Part shown: in pieces, positions 11,201-18,283 of the stretch
How the letters are laid out: each line of letters opens with the position of its first letter
Numbering within the stretch: the stretch's first letter is position 1
DNA from: CAISKJ01 sp046351555
GTDB taxonomy: Bacteria; Myxococcota_A; Polyangia; Polyangiales; Ga0077539
NCBI GenBank assembly: GCA_046351555.1
Contig: JAXLYI010000014.1
Location: 1-64,000 of the forward strand
Length of the DNA stretch: 64,000 nt
Reading direction: 5' to 3'
Notes under the pieces: generated by a model
Told to the model about the DNA's origin: nothing
What the model saw: the letters and a program-made list of their open reading frames with translations, nothing else
The model's database searches: none
Position numbers and translations under genes: made by a program

Positions 11201-12898
11201 GACGGGCGCGTGGCAGCCGACGTAGACGTTGACCGCGTCGGCCCCGAAGCGCGGATCGGTGCCGGTCACCTCGGGGGTGTTGCAGGGGTTGGTGGCGAGG
11301 GCGGTGGTCGACGGGTCGAGGTTGCGCTCGACCTCGCACTCGTGGCGTCGCGCGGCGCGGACGGCCTCGGCGAAGGCGAGGTTCCAGTCGCGCACCACGG
11401 CGTCGGTGACGGGCTGCATCGACGCGGGGTAGTTGGCCGACTCGTGGTAGACGACGCGCCGCACCTGGCGCTGGCGGAAGGGGAGCAGGCACAGCCCGCG
11501 GTTGTCGGGGCGCGTGTACGCCGCCGCGAGGTCACACGTCGACTGCGGGTCGACCTGCGCGCAGTCGGCGTCGGCCGAGCAGCGCACGTAGCGCTCGCCG
11601 CAGGTGTGGGTGGCCGCATCGCACGCCGCCGTCGCGCTGATGGCGTTGGCGCCGTAGCGGCAGTCGTCGTCGGTGGCGCAGCGGGCCTCGCTGGCGGCCG
11701 CGAGGTGGGCGACGCCCCAGGGCGCGCAGGCGCCGCGGTGGGAGGCGTCGGCGGGGCGGCTGCCGATGCGGCACGCGCTGCCGTCGGCGCAGTCGCTGTC
11801 GCGGTTGCAGAGGGCGCTGGTGGGCGCGCCGAGGACGGGCGCGTGGTGGCGCGTCCAGAGGTTGTGGCGCGTGGCGAGGTGGAGGCGCTGCGTGTCGAGG
11901 ATCGCGCTGTTGGCGCGGTCGTAGCCCATGCGCAGGGTGTCGAAGGAGCCGAAGCGGTCCATGTCGAGCGAGCGCGGCGGGTTGGTCGCGCCGGGCAGGG
12001 CGCGCGTGAGGCTCGCGGTCTCGTAGTCGCGCGTCGGGTCGGCGCGGAGGAACGACACGCGGAACGTGAGCTCGGCCGGGTTGCACGCCTGCTCGCCCGA
12101 CCCGAGCCAGCACACCGGGATGCGGAAGTTGTCGCCGAGGTCGACGCGCTCGGGGTGGACGATCGCGCGGTTGACGACGTCGAAGTACCGCAGCTCGCGG
12201 TGGCCCTGGCGCGTGGCGTATTCGAACTGCGGCGCGTTGGGGTCGTCGGGCGAGTTGACGAACACCGGCACGGGCTCGGCCTCGACCTTGCCCTCCCACT
12301 CCTCGAACTCGAGCACGCTGTTGTAGCCCTCGATGAGGTTGCGCGACCAGTCGACCCGCATGTACTGCCGCTGGTACCAGGGGCGGTCGGTGGTGTTCTC
12401 GAGGAGGACGTTGGCGGGCTCGCCCGTCGTCGGGTTGTAGTCGTAGACGGCGTCGAAGTGCGACGTGATCGCGAAGGCCGCAACGATCTCGCCGGTGCGC
12501 GGGTTCTGCCCGATGCCGCCCTGGCCGCCGGGCGCGTTGCGCACGTAGCGCTGCGCCGAGCGGGCGATCAGCGCGCGCTCGGTCACCTCCCACCGCACCT
12601 TCTGGAGCTCGCTGTACGACGTGAGCCCGACGAAGCCCGTGGTCGTGGGCTTCGCGATCAGCGTCGTCTGCGTGTAGTACGCGGGCTCCCGCGCGAGCGT
12701 CGCCTCGCTCACCGCGCCGGGCTGCGCGCCCGCGACGAGCTGGGCGTACTGGGCGGGGATGAGGTCGCGCTTGTCGAGGAAGTCGGGCTGGACGCGGTTG
12801 ATCGCGGGCCGCTCCTCGGCGCAGCCGGGTGCGACCGCGACGGGCAGGGCGACGGCCGCGGCCACCACCAGCGCGCGGCGGAAATTCGGGGTGGGCAT
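8264..12898 (-). CDS. Large zinc metalloprotease lipoprotein (metzincin type)
   Basis: 1544 residues. The N-terminus MPTPNFRRALVVAAAVALPV ends in a lipobox (VAPGC-AEE), so it is a lipoprotein. The catalytic motif H906-ELGH910-AVGQRH916 is an extended HExxHxxGxxH zinc site. The Met-turn SVM977DY lies about 60 residues downstream, which defines a metzincin-like active site. HNF after the third histidine resembles the secreted zinc-dependent proteases of the DUF5117/DUF4953 group. Cys-rich EGF-like inserts lie around 360-460 (CNRDSDCADGSAC, CATDDDCRYG). It should degrade proteins at the cell surface or periplasm. It is last in a leftward operon after the P460-like gene (46 nt gap). The C-terminal end lies next to the defective stretch at 8141-8263, but the frame closes normally. 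Confidence 0.92.
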   Translation of the reverse strand: MPTPNFRRALVVAAAVALPVAVAPGCAEERPAINRVQPDFLDKRDLIPAQYAQLVAGAQPGAVSEATLAREPAYYTQTTLIAKPTTTGFVGLTSYSELQKVRWEVTERALIARSAQRYVRNAPGGQGGIGQNPRTGEIVAAFAITSHFDAVYDYNPTTGEPANVLLENTTDRPWYQRQYMRVDWSRNLIEGYNSVLEFEEWEGKVEAEPVPVFVNSPDDPNAPQFEYATRQGHRELRYFDVVNRAIVHPERVDLGDNFRIPVCWLGSGEQACNPAELTFRVSFLRADPTRDYETASLTRALPGATNPPRSLDMDRFGSFDTLRMGYDRANSAILDTQRLHLATRHNLWTRHHAPVLGAPTSALCNRDSDCADGSACRIGSRPADASHRGACAPWGVAHLAAASEARCATDDDCRYGANAISATAACDAATHTCGERYVRCSADADCAQVDPQSTCDLAAAYTRPDNRGLCLLPFRQRQVRRVVYHESANYPASMQPVTDAVVRDWNLAFAEAVRAARRHECEVERNLDPSTTALATNPCNTPEVTGTDPRFGADAVNVYVGCHAPVWGTDASKPGAHTQAEVDAARAAGWDLPECGPQGTVARLGDLRYNMIGSITDHDAQGYWGLANIAADPDTGEIIAGRGAVWQTVTENYAAWLVTLVRLLSGEGVPTDIANGRYLVDSMRQIGSGRTASTEFLDAPFRGAGALGELASVTGPSLERFRAEGAGWFTPGAGRTLRSHDPDVPGAFELAARRLRQTRALGDGSNTGNDRRLALRNTDIESRLLNDMQARLAPTAEPDPSASLPLTREFASPLRGQNPAQRRAVRRLRQQLSAWQCDHEAAFGDDVLQGLANRIATGGPIRQSDPVDRPVAYGRDWTFRRADGTVDYELVHTYALQFIHQGVLAHELGHAVGQRHNFSASADAINYNDRYWEVRGRGHARGLRPRYEYLSDPADGNYYSQEEIDGRVEEFSYSSVMDYKGLNEDAHGLGRYDRAFVRHNYAGLVEAFRRVADRDRAIVYSINTAGGGSSTPLDLRDWARGGPPHGVHYTQIPEIFGRRDDGTPDVREDNRYDVFLRETRSTPIAGWGDPDFTNVTADGHVLVPYRFDSDERAGLIWENQTNDAGADAFESMHYVASRYIDYYFANSFARYRAGFSTEAYVGRQWGRYVEQLRQCAQTLAFDLVSYQDFLATNAGWPAYRDDPAQYGGFVNQAAMSLVADAFVGQMTMPEMGLHRPVRTSLGPRLVTPNFDTNTGFPITINQGRGFESNYRYDVGYWWYEQLNRVGSYYDKMLALDAFADPELYLIGRDTPTDLRLFQLSFYSMYPAQTIRLFGGILSEDYDDYAPIVSLGGDHAVRRTHLATLHLPPGTGPGRSGRVIDGNNVALDPQAHFTVQLRAAVAGVAEFPATFDQRFMDYARVWADGSSESITVADPARNTVAFTDPWTGVTYRALHVGTGPGESGADVGASALVHPSTGTAVGEAGIGARMLLRLADLDALRLQALARNDASTAASLRTEEQRYLDLLHVVRRLTAVFGTGRIITE

Positions 12899-12944
12899 GG
12901 CGCAGTGGAGTACCCCAACGGGCCCCGCGCCCGCAACGGGGGCC

Positions 12945-13427
12945 CTACGGCACCGTGCACTGCCAGTCGCGCGCCCGGCAGGCGGGGGTGTCGTGGCAGG
13001 AGATGCACGACTGCACGCGCCCGTCGACGAGCACCGCCCGGTCGGAGGCGCGCACCCGCTGCCAGTGCCAGTCGCCGTGCGCGGCGTCGTAGCCCGCGGG
13101 CTCCTTGCGCAGCACCGTCCAGGCCCGCAGCCGCGAGCAGGAGGCCTCGGCGTACTCCTCCTTCACGATCAGCGAGCCCACGGGGAGCGCCGCGGCGTTG
13201 GCGCGGTACGGCCCGGCGGCCTCGGGGCTCGCGAGCACGCGGATGTGGCTCACCACGAGGCCCGGCGTGGTGGCGGTGTGCTCGGTGGTCATCCTGCAGC
13301 CGCGCACCTCGACGAAGGTGGCGTCGTAGCCCGCGGGGACGAGCGAGGCCGGGGGAGGGGACTCGTCCGGGCCGCAGGAGAGGAGCGCGAGGGGGAGGGC
13401 GAAGAGGAAGGCGCGCGGGCGGTTCAC
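12945..13427 (-). CDS. Cytochrome P460-like c-type haem lipoprotein
   Basis: 160 residues starting at a GTG ten nt after the stop of the upstream NHL gene. Signal MNRPRAFLFALPLALLSC ends in a lipobox with Cys18. The mature part, VPAGYDATFVEVRG to SCISCHDTPACRARDW, has the layout of the cytochrome P460 family, with one CxxCH haem c site at C141-I-S-C144-H145 near the C-terminus. P460 proteins oxidise hydroxylamine or act as electron carriers; in organisms like this the role is unknown, and redox function or haem-based sensing is equally possible. TAATCT sits directly before the start, overlapping the previous stop codon. It is the third gene of the four-gene lipoprotein operon. Confidence 0.82.
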   Translation of the reverse strand: MNRPRAFLFALPLALLSCGPDESPPPASLVPAGYDATFVEVRGCRMTTEHTATTPGLVVSHIRVLASPEAAGPYRANAAALPVGSLIVKEEYAEASCSRLRAWTVLRKEPAGYDAAHGDWHWQRVRASDRAVLVDGRVQSCISCHDTPACRARDWQCTVP

Positions 13428-13437
13428 GCCGGCGAGA

Positions 13438-14679
13438 TTAGCGCAGGGTGACGACGCGGATGCGCTGGTTGTGGGTGTCGGCGACCCAGAGGCGGCCCTG
13501 CGTGTCGACCTCGATGCCGTAGGGCCGGTCGAGCAGGGCCGTGGCGACGGGCGCGCCGTCGCCCTGGAAGCCGCGCGTGCCGCAGCGCCCGACCACCGTG
13601 CGGATGTTGCCGTCGGCGCCGATCGCGCGGACGCAGGAGTTCTGCGTGTCGGCGATGTAGAGCGTGCCGTCGGGGGCGACGTCGATGTCGGTCGGGCCGT
13701 TGAGCAGCGCCATCCGCGCGGGGCCGCCGTCGCCGGTCGAGCCCGCCGTCCCGTTGCCCGCGATGGTGGTGATGATGCCCTGCGGGGTCACCTTGCGGAT
13801 CGCGTTGTTGCCCGTGTCGGCGATGTAGAGGTTGCCCTGCGGGTCGAGCTCGATGCGCGCGGCGGGGGGCGCGGCCTGGCCGATGGGCGCGTTGAGCGAG
13901 GCCATCAGCGCCGGGCCGTTGTCGCCCGCGTAGGCGCGCATCCCGTTGCCGACGATGGTGTTGATGATCCCCATCCCGTCGACGCGGCGGATGCGCTGGT
14001 TGGCCTGGTCGGAGATGTACACGTCGCCGCTGGGGCTCACCGCGACGCCGACGGGGAGGTCGAGGACGGCGTTGATCGCGGGGCCGCCGTCGCCGGCGAA
14101 GTTGCGCCCGCCGGTGCCGCAGAAATCCTCGATCATCGCCGTCGGGGTGCCGATGTTGAGCACCCGCTTGATCATGCTGTTGTGCCACGCGGCGATCAGC
14201 AGCCGCCCCTGCGCGTCGAACACCATCTGCGTCGGGTGGTTGAGCCGCTGCCGGAGCGCGGGCTGCGGCATGCGGGGCGTGCCCGGCGGGACGGGCGGGT
14301 CCTCGCCGTCCTGGAGCTCGCCGGTGCCCGCGACGGTGCGGACGCGGTAGTCGGCGCCGATCTCGCGGATGGTGTGGTTGTTCCAGTCGAGGTAGTAGGC
14401 CTTGCGGTTGTCGGGGCCGATGGTGACGTCGAGCGGGAGGAAGGTGCGGGTCTGCGTGCCCGCGACGTCCTCCGAGCCGACGCCCGCCTCGCCGTTGCCG
14501 ACGACGGTGCAGATGGTGCCAGCGCGGGGCGTGCAGGTGGCGGCCTGGGGGCGGACGTCGCTCTGCGCGTTGCAGGTGGAGGCGAGGGCCTCCTCGACGG
14601 TGCGGACCTCGGCGCACGGGTCGTCGTTGCACCCGAGGGCCGCGAAGGTGAAGAAGGCGATGGGGGCGTAGCGCTTCAT
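13438..14679 (-). CDS. NHL-repeat beta-propeller lipoprotein
   Basis: 413 residues. A lipoprotein signal MKRYAPIAFFTFAALGC gives Cys17, followed by a short Cys-containing segment (CAEVRTVEEA, CNAQSD, CTPRAGTIC). The rest is at least five NHL repeats with the usual pattern of PxGVAV/xxGxLYIADTxNxRIRxV (for example GDVYISDQANQRIRRV, GNLYIADTGNNAIRKV, GRLWVADTHNQRIRVV), predicting a six-bladed propeller. The intervening GDGGPA blocks are typical of this family. NHL propellers bind proteins, glycans or peptides. The ATG at 14679 lies five nt after the stop of the upstream paralogue, so the two are translationally coupled. Confidence 0.9.
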   Translation of the reverse strand: MKRYAPIAFFTFAALGCNDDPCAEVRTVEEALASTCNAQSDVRPQAATCTPRAGTICTVVGNGEAGVGSEDVAGTQTRTFLPLDVTIGPDNRKAYYLDWNNHTIREIGADYRVRTVAGTGELQDGEDPPVPPGTPRMPQPALRQRLNHPTQMVFDAQGRLLIAAWHNSMIKRVLNIGTPTAMIEDFCGTGGRNFAGDGGPAINAVLDLPVGVAVSPSGDVYISDQANQRIRRVDGMGIINTIVGNGMRAYAGDNGPALMASLNAPIGQAAPPAARIELDPQGNLYIADTGNNAIRKVTPQGIITTIAGNGTAGSTGDGGPARMALLNGPTDIDVAPDGTLYIADTQNSCVRAIGADGNIRTVVGRCGTRGFQGDGAPVATALLDRPYGIEVDTQGRLWVADTHNQRIRVVTLR

Positions 14680-14684
14680 GAAGG

Positions 14685-16832
14685 TCACCGGAGCTGGAGG
14701 CGGCGGATGCGGTTGTTGAGCGTGTCGGAGATGAAGAGGTTGCCGTCGCGGTCGAAGGCGAGGCCCCAGGGGCGCCAGAGCTGCGCCTCGCGCGCGGGGC
14801 CGCGGTCGCCGGAGTAGCCGTGGGTGCCGGTGCCCGCGACCGTGGTGATGACGCCGGTCATGAGGTTGACCGTGCGGATGCGGTGGTTCTGCGAATCGGC
14901 GATGTAGAGGTTGCCGTCGGGGCCGAACTCGATGTCCTGCGGCGCGTAGAGCGACGCCATCCGCGCGGGCCCGTCGTCGCCGGCGAAGCGGAACATCCCG
15001 TCGCCCACCACCGTGTCGATCGTCATCGCGGTGAGGTCGATGCGGCGGACGCGGTGGTTGCCCGTGTCGGCGACGTAGAGGTTGCCGTCGGGGCCGATCG
15101 CGAGGCCGCCCTCGGGCTCGGGGTTCTCGCCCGCCTGCCAGTTGAAGACGGCCATCGCCGCGGGGCCGCCGTCGCCGGCGAAGCCGCGCATGCCGTTGCC
15201 CGCGATGGTGGTGATCATCCCGTCGGTGCCGATGCGCCGGATGCGCCCGTTGCCCTGGTCGAGGATGTACATGTTGCCCGCCCGGTCGAAGACGGCCTTC
15301 GAGGGCTGCTTGAGGCGCGACATCGCCGCGGGCACGCCGTCCATCAGCCCCGGGCCGCGCCCGATGGTGACGAAGACGCGCCCCGACTGCGGGTCGAAGC
15401 GGCGGATCTTGTGGTTGTGCCACGCGACCATCAGCATCCGGCCGTCGTTGCCGAAGATGAGGTCGGTCGGGTGGTTGAGGGAGACCGTGGTGCCCAACGC
15501 GCCCGGCTCGGTGAGGTCGCCCATTCCATCGGGGGGCCCGTCGCCGGGGAGGTCGGTGCCCATCACCGTCTCGAAGGTGCCGGCGGCGGTGGCGCGGCGG
15601 ATCTTGTGGTTGTTCCAGTCGATGACGTAGGGCGTCCCGTCGGGGGCGAACTCCATGTCGAGCGGCCAGTACATCGCGGTGTCGCGCAGCGCGCGGCCGT
15701 CGCCGTTGAAGCCCTGCACGCCGTTGCCGGCCCACGTGCAGATGGTCCCGCGCTCGTTGGGGCACGCGGTGAGCTCGGGCGGCGTCGTCACCGCCGTCGG
15801 CAGCGCCGCGCCGGTGGAGAAGCGCATCACCAGACCCGACACCAGCGGCGTCGACTGAACCTGCCCCCCGACCGCCCACACCGCGCCCGTGTCGGGCTCG
15901 ACCCAGGTCGCGTGGAAGTCGAGGTCGGTCTGCGGCGGGCGCGACGCGAGCCTCCACGAGCCCCCGTGGCGGAGGTACACCGACCCCTCGTTGCCCACCG
16001 CGAGCGGCGCGCCCGAGGCCGGCGCGTACACGCCCGCGAGCCGCGGCGCGTCGAGGAGCTCCACCTGCTTCCACCCGGCGCCGTCGGCCTCGAGGAGGAT
16101 GCCCGAGGCGTTGCCGCCCACCGCGTAACGGGCCGCACCCGCGCCGTGCACGGTGAAGAGGGGCCCGCGCGCCGTCGTCGGGATCGCCACCTGCGACCAC
16201 GCCCGCCCGTCGTAGTAGACGGTGGTTCCGTTGGCGCCGACGGCCCACACGTCGTTGGCCGCGCGGCCCCACACCTTGTAGAGGATCGCGGTGTCGCCGA
16301 CGTTGCCGGGCAGCGCGACGTTGCTCCACGCGTTGCCGTCGAAGTGCCAGAGGACGCCGGTGCTCGCGCGCGTGTCGCCGCCGACGGCCCACACGTCGCT
16401 GGCCGACGGGCCCCACACGCCGAAGAGGGTCGGCGCGGCGGAGGGCGTCGTCATGCGCGTCATCGCCCGCGTGGTGGGGTTGTATCGCAACACCGTGCCG
16501 CCGCTTCCCACCATGAACACCGAGTCGGCCGCCGCGCCGTGGACCCACCAGAGGTCGCCGCTGCGCTGGCTGGTGTTGAGCCGCGTCCAGGCGCGGCCGT
16601 CGAAGTGGAGGGCGTAGGGGCCGGAGCCGTCCTGCGCCTGCGCGCCGACGACGTAGACGTCCCGGCTGGAGCTCCCCCAGATCGAGAGCATCGCGCCGGG
16701 CACGTCGGAGAGCACCGTCTGCCAGGCGAAGGAGGGGGCGGGGTCGACACAACCCGGCACGGTCACTACGGGGAGCGTCAGGGCTGCCGCCGCGAAGAAG
16801 GTGCGGAGCACGCGGTTGGTTGCGTTGATCAT
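14685..16832 (-). CDS. Lipoprotein with N-terminal WG-repeat and C-terminal NHL propellers
   Basis: 715 residues, first gene of the leftward operon. The start is the ATG at 16832, with a GGAGG about 13 nt upstream. Its signal MINATNRVLRTFFAAAALTL leads to a lipobox at VVTVPGC. The first half carries repeated WGxSxxDVYVVG / VWGPSASDVWAVG motifs, about six blades, a propeller type frequent in myxobacteria. The second half from about residue 330 has NHL repeats (GNLYVADTGNHRVRRI, GNLYIADSQNHRIRTV, GNLFISDTLNNRIRRL) with GDGGPA linkers, like the next gene. It is probably an outer-surface binding protein that duplicates the neighbouring NHL module. It is divergent from the BNR gene at 16890 (57 nt). 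Confidence 0.88.
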   Translation of the reverse strand: MINATNRVLRTFFAAAALTLPVVTVPGCVDPAPSFAWQTVLSDVPGAMLSIWGSSSRDVYVVGAQAQDGSGPYALHFDGRAWTRLNTSQRSGDLWWVHGAAADSVFMVGSGGTVLRYNPTTRAMTRMTTPSAAPTLFGVWGPSASDVWAVGGDTRASTGVLWHFDGNAWSNVALPGNVGDTAILYKVWGRAANDVWAVGANGTTVYYDGRAWSQVAIPTTARGPLFTVHGAGAARYAVGGNASGILLEADGAGWKQVELLDAPRLAGVYAPASGAPLAVGNEGSVYLRHGGSWRLASRPPQTDLDFHATWVEPDTGAVWAVGGQVQSTPLVSGLVMRFSTGAALPTAVTTPPELTACPNERGTICTWAGNGVQGFNGDGRALRDTAMYWPLDMEFAPDGTPYVIDWNNHKIRRATAAGTFETVMGTDLPGDGPPDGMGDLTEPGALGTTVSLNHPTDLIFGNDGRMLMVAWHNHKIRRFDPQSGRVFVTIGRGPGLMDGVPAAMSRLKQPSKAVFDRAGNMYILDQGNGRIRRIGTDGMITTIAGNGMRGFAGDGGPAAMAVFNWQAGENPEPEGGLAIGPDGNLYVADTGNHRVRRIDLTAMTIDTVVGDGMFRFAGDDGPARMASLYAPQDIEFGPDGNLYIADSQNHRIRTVNLMTGVITTVAGTGTHGYSGDRGPAREAQLWRPWGLAFDRDGNLFISDTLNNRIRRLQLR

Positions 16833-16889
16833 GGTCTCGAACGATCCTCCCATGCAGGTCATGTTCCGAAGCGAGACGGGCGCGAGCCT

Positions 16890-18227
16890 ATGACAGCCCA
16901 CCGGTGGATGCGAGCGATCTGCGCAGGAATTGGCGGGCTTCTGATTCTCCAGTCCGCACCCGCGGCGGCCAACGGGCGCTTCCCTCGCGCGCAGTTTCTC
17001 GCGGTGGGCCCGGGGCGCTCGGACGAGCTCTTCGCGCTTCGAACCACCTTCGGGCTGGTGCTGAGCGACGACGGCGGGCAGCGCTTCCGGTTCTTCTGCG
17101 AGGAGGCCTACCAGGTGCCCGACGGCTACGACGCGGCGGTCGCGTGGACGGGCGACGGCGCGCTCCTCGTGGGCACGCCGACGGGCCTCGCCACCACGCG
17201 CGACCTCTGCGACCCGACGCGCGGAACCGGTCTCGACGGGCACGACGTCGTCGACCTCGCGGGCGACGCCACCGGGCGCACCGTGCTCGCCGCGCTGCAA
17301 TCGCGCGACGCCGTCCCGGTGCTCCGCGTCGCGCGCACCGAGGACGCGGGCGGCGCGTGGGAGGTGCCGCGCGAGGGGGTGGAGGGAGAGGTCCCGTTGA
17401 CGGTGGAGGTCGCGCCGTCCGACCCGCGCCGGGCCTACCTCACGTCGGCGGCGTGGTCGGGCGAGGGGCTCACCTTCCGGCGGAGCGACGACGGCGGGCG
17501 GACGTGGCGCGCGTCGGCGTTCCGCTTCCCGGGGAGGCCCTTCGTCGCGGGCGTCGACCCGGCGCGGCCCGACGTGGTGTACGTGCGCGCGGAGCTCCCG
17601 CTCTCCCTCGACGGCGGCGCGCTCGACGGGGGCACGGCGCTCCTGCGCAGCGACGACGGCGGCGACACCTTCCGCGAGGCGGGGCGGACGCGCGGCGCGA
17701 TGCTGGGCTTCGCGCTCTCGGGCGACGGGCGCCACGTCTGGATCGGCTCGCCCGGCGACGACGACGGCCTCCTCCGCAGCGACGACGGCGGCCCCTTCAC
17801 CCGCGTGAACCCCGCGGGCGTCGACTGCCTCCGCTGGCAGGCCGGCGCGCTCTACGCCTGCGAGCCGCTCGGCGGACGCATGGGGACCGCGCTCCTCTCG
17901 CGCTCCACCGACCTCGGCGCCACGCGCCAGGTGATCCTCCGCATGGAGGACGTTCTCCCGCCGCCGCAGCGCTGCCCGCAGGGCTCCATCGTGCGCGGCT
18001 TCTGCAGCGAGCGCTGGCCTGCGGTGCGGTCGTTCGTGCTCGGGCAGGCGCGGGGTGATGCGGGCGCGCCCGACGCGTCTTCGGCGATGGACGCTTCACC
18101 CGACGCGGGCGGCGGTGGCGGCGGCGGCGATTGCGACTGCGGCGCGGCGCCGGGCCGGAGCGCGTCACGCGTCGCGTGGTGGGCGCTCGCGTGGCTCGCA
18201 GCGCGCGGTCGACGACGAAGGGTGTGA
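16890..18227 (+). CDS. BNR/Asp-box propeller protein with MYXO-CTERM-like tail
   Basis: 445 residues. The signal peptide MTAHRWMRAICAGIGGLLIL is followed by a cleavage site near AAA-NG; a later in-frame ATG at 16908 is an alternative start. The body has repeated Asp-box motifs (LVLSDDGGQRF, FRRSDDGGRTW, LLRSDDGGDTF, LLRSDDGGPF), as in BNR or sortilin-type propellers that bind glycans or proteins. The C-terminus has a Gly run, the pair DCDCG, a hydrophobic helix (WWALAWLAARG) and RRRR. This matches the plan of MYXO-CTERM sorting signals, which anchor proteins to the outer surface after processing. No catalytic residues of sialidases were identified. Confidence 0.82.
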   Translation: MTAHRWMRAICAGIGGLLILQSAPAAANGRFPRAQFLAVGPGRSDELFALRTTFGLVLSDDGGQRFRFFCEEAYQVPDGYDAAVAWTGDGALLVGTPTGLATTRDLCDPTRGTGLDGHDVVDLAGDATGRTVLAALQSRDAVPVLRVARTEDAGGAWEVPREGVEGEVPLTVEVAPSDPRRAYLTSAAWSGEGLTFRRSDDGGRTWRASAFRFPGRPFVAGVDPARPDVVYVRAELPLSLDGGALDGGTALLRSDDGGDTFREAGRTRGAMLGFALSGDGRHVWIGSPGDDDGLLRSDDGGPFTRVNPAGVDCLRWQAGALYACEPLGGRMGTALLSRSTDLGATRQVILRMEDVLPPPQRCPQGSIVRGFCSERWPAVRSFVLGQARGDAGAPDASSAMDASPDAGGGGGGGDCDCGAAPGRSASRVAWWALAWLAARGRRRRV

Positions 18228-18237
18228 GGGGAATCGG

Positions 18238-18265
18238 GCCGCGGCGCCCGCACGGACGCCGCGGC
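18238..18265. terminator. Candidate bidirectional hairpin between convergent genes
   Basis: A perfect 9-bp inverted repeat (GCCGCGGCG at 18238-18246 and CGCCGCGGC at 18257-18265, 10-nt loop) lies between the stops of two convergent genes at 18227 and 18284. There is no T-run on either side, so intrinsic termination is only suggested by its position. Confidence 0.4.
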
Positions 18266-18283
18266 GAGGGGGAAACGGTCAGG

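Noticed and set aside
8141..13441. Continuation of the plus-strand TPR frame for about 1760 more codons
   Set aside because: It passes through the homopolymer defect and then reads the antisense of the metalloprotease gene; composition turns to Val/Glu/Arg/Gly shadow text.
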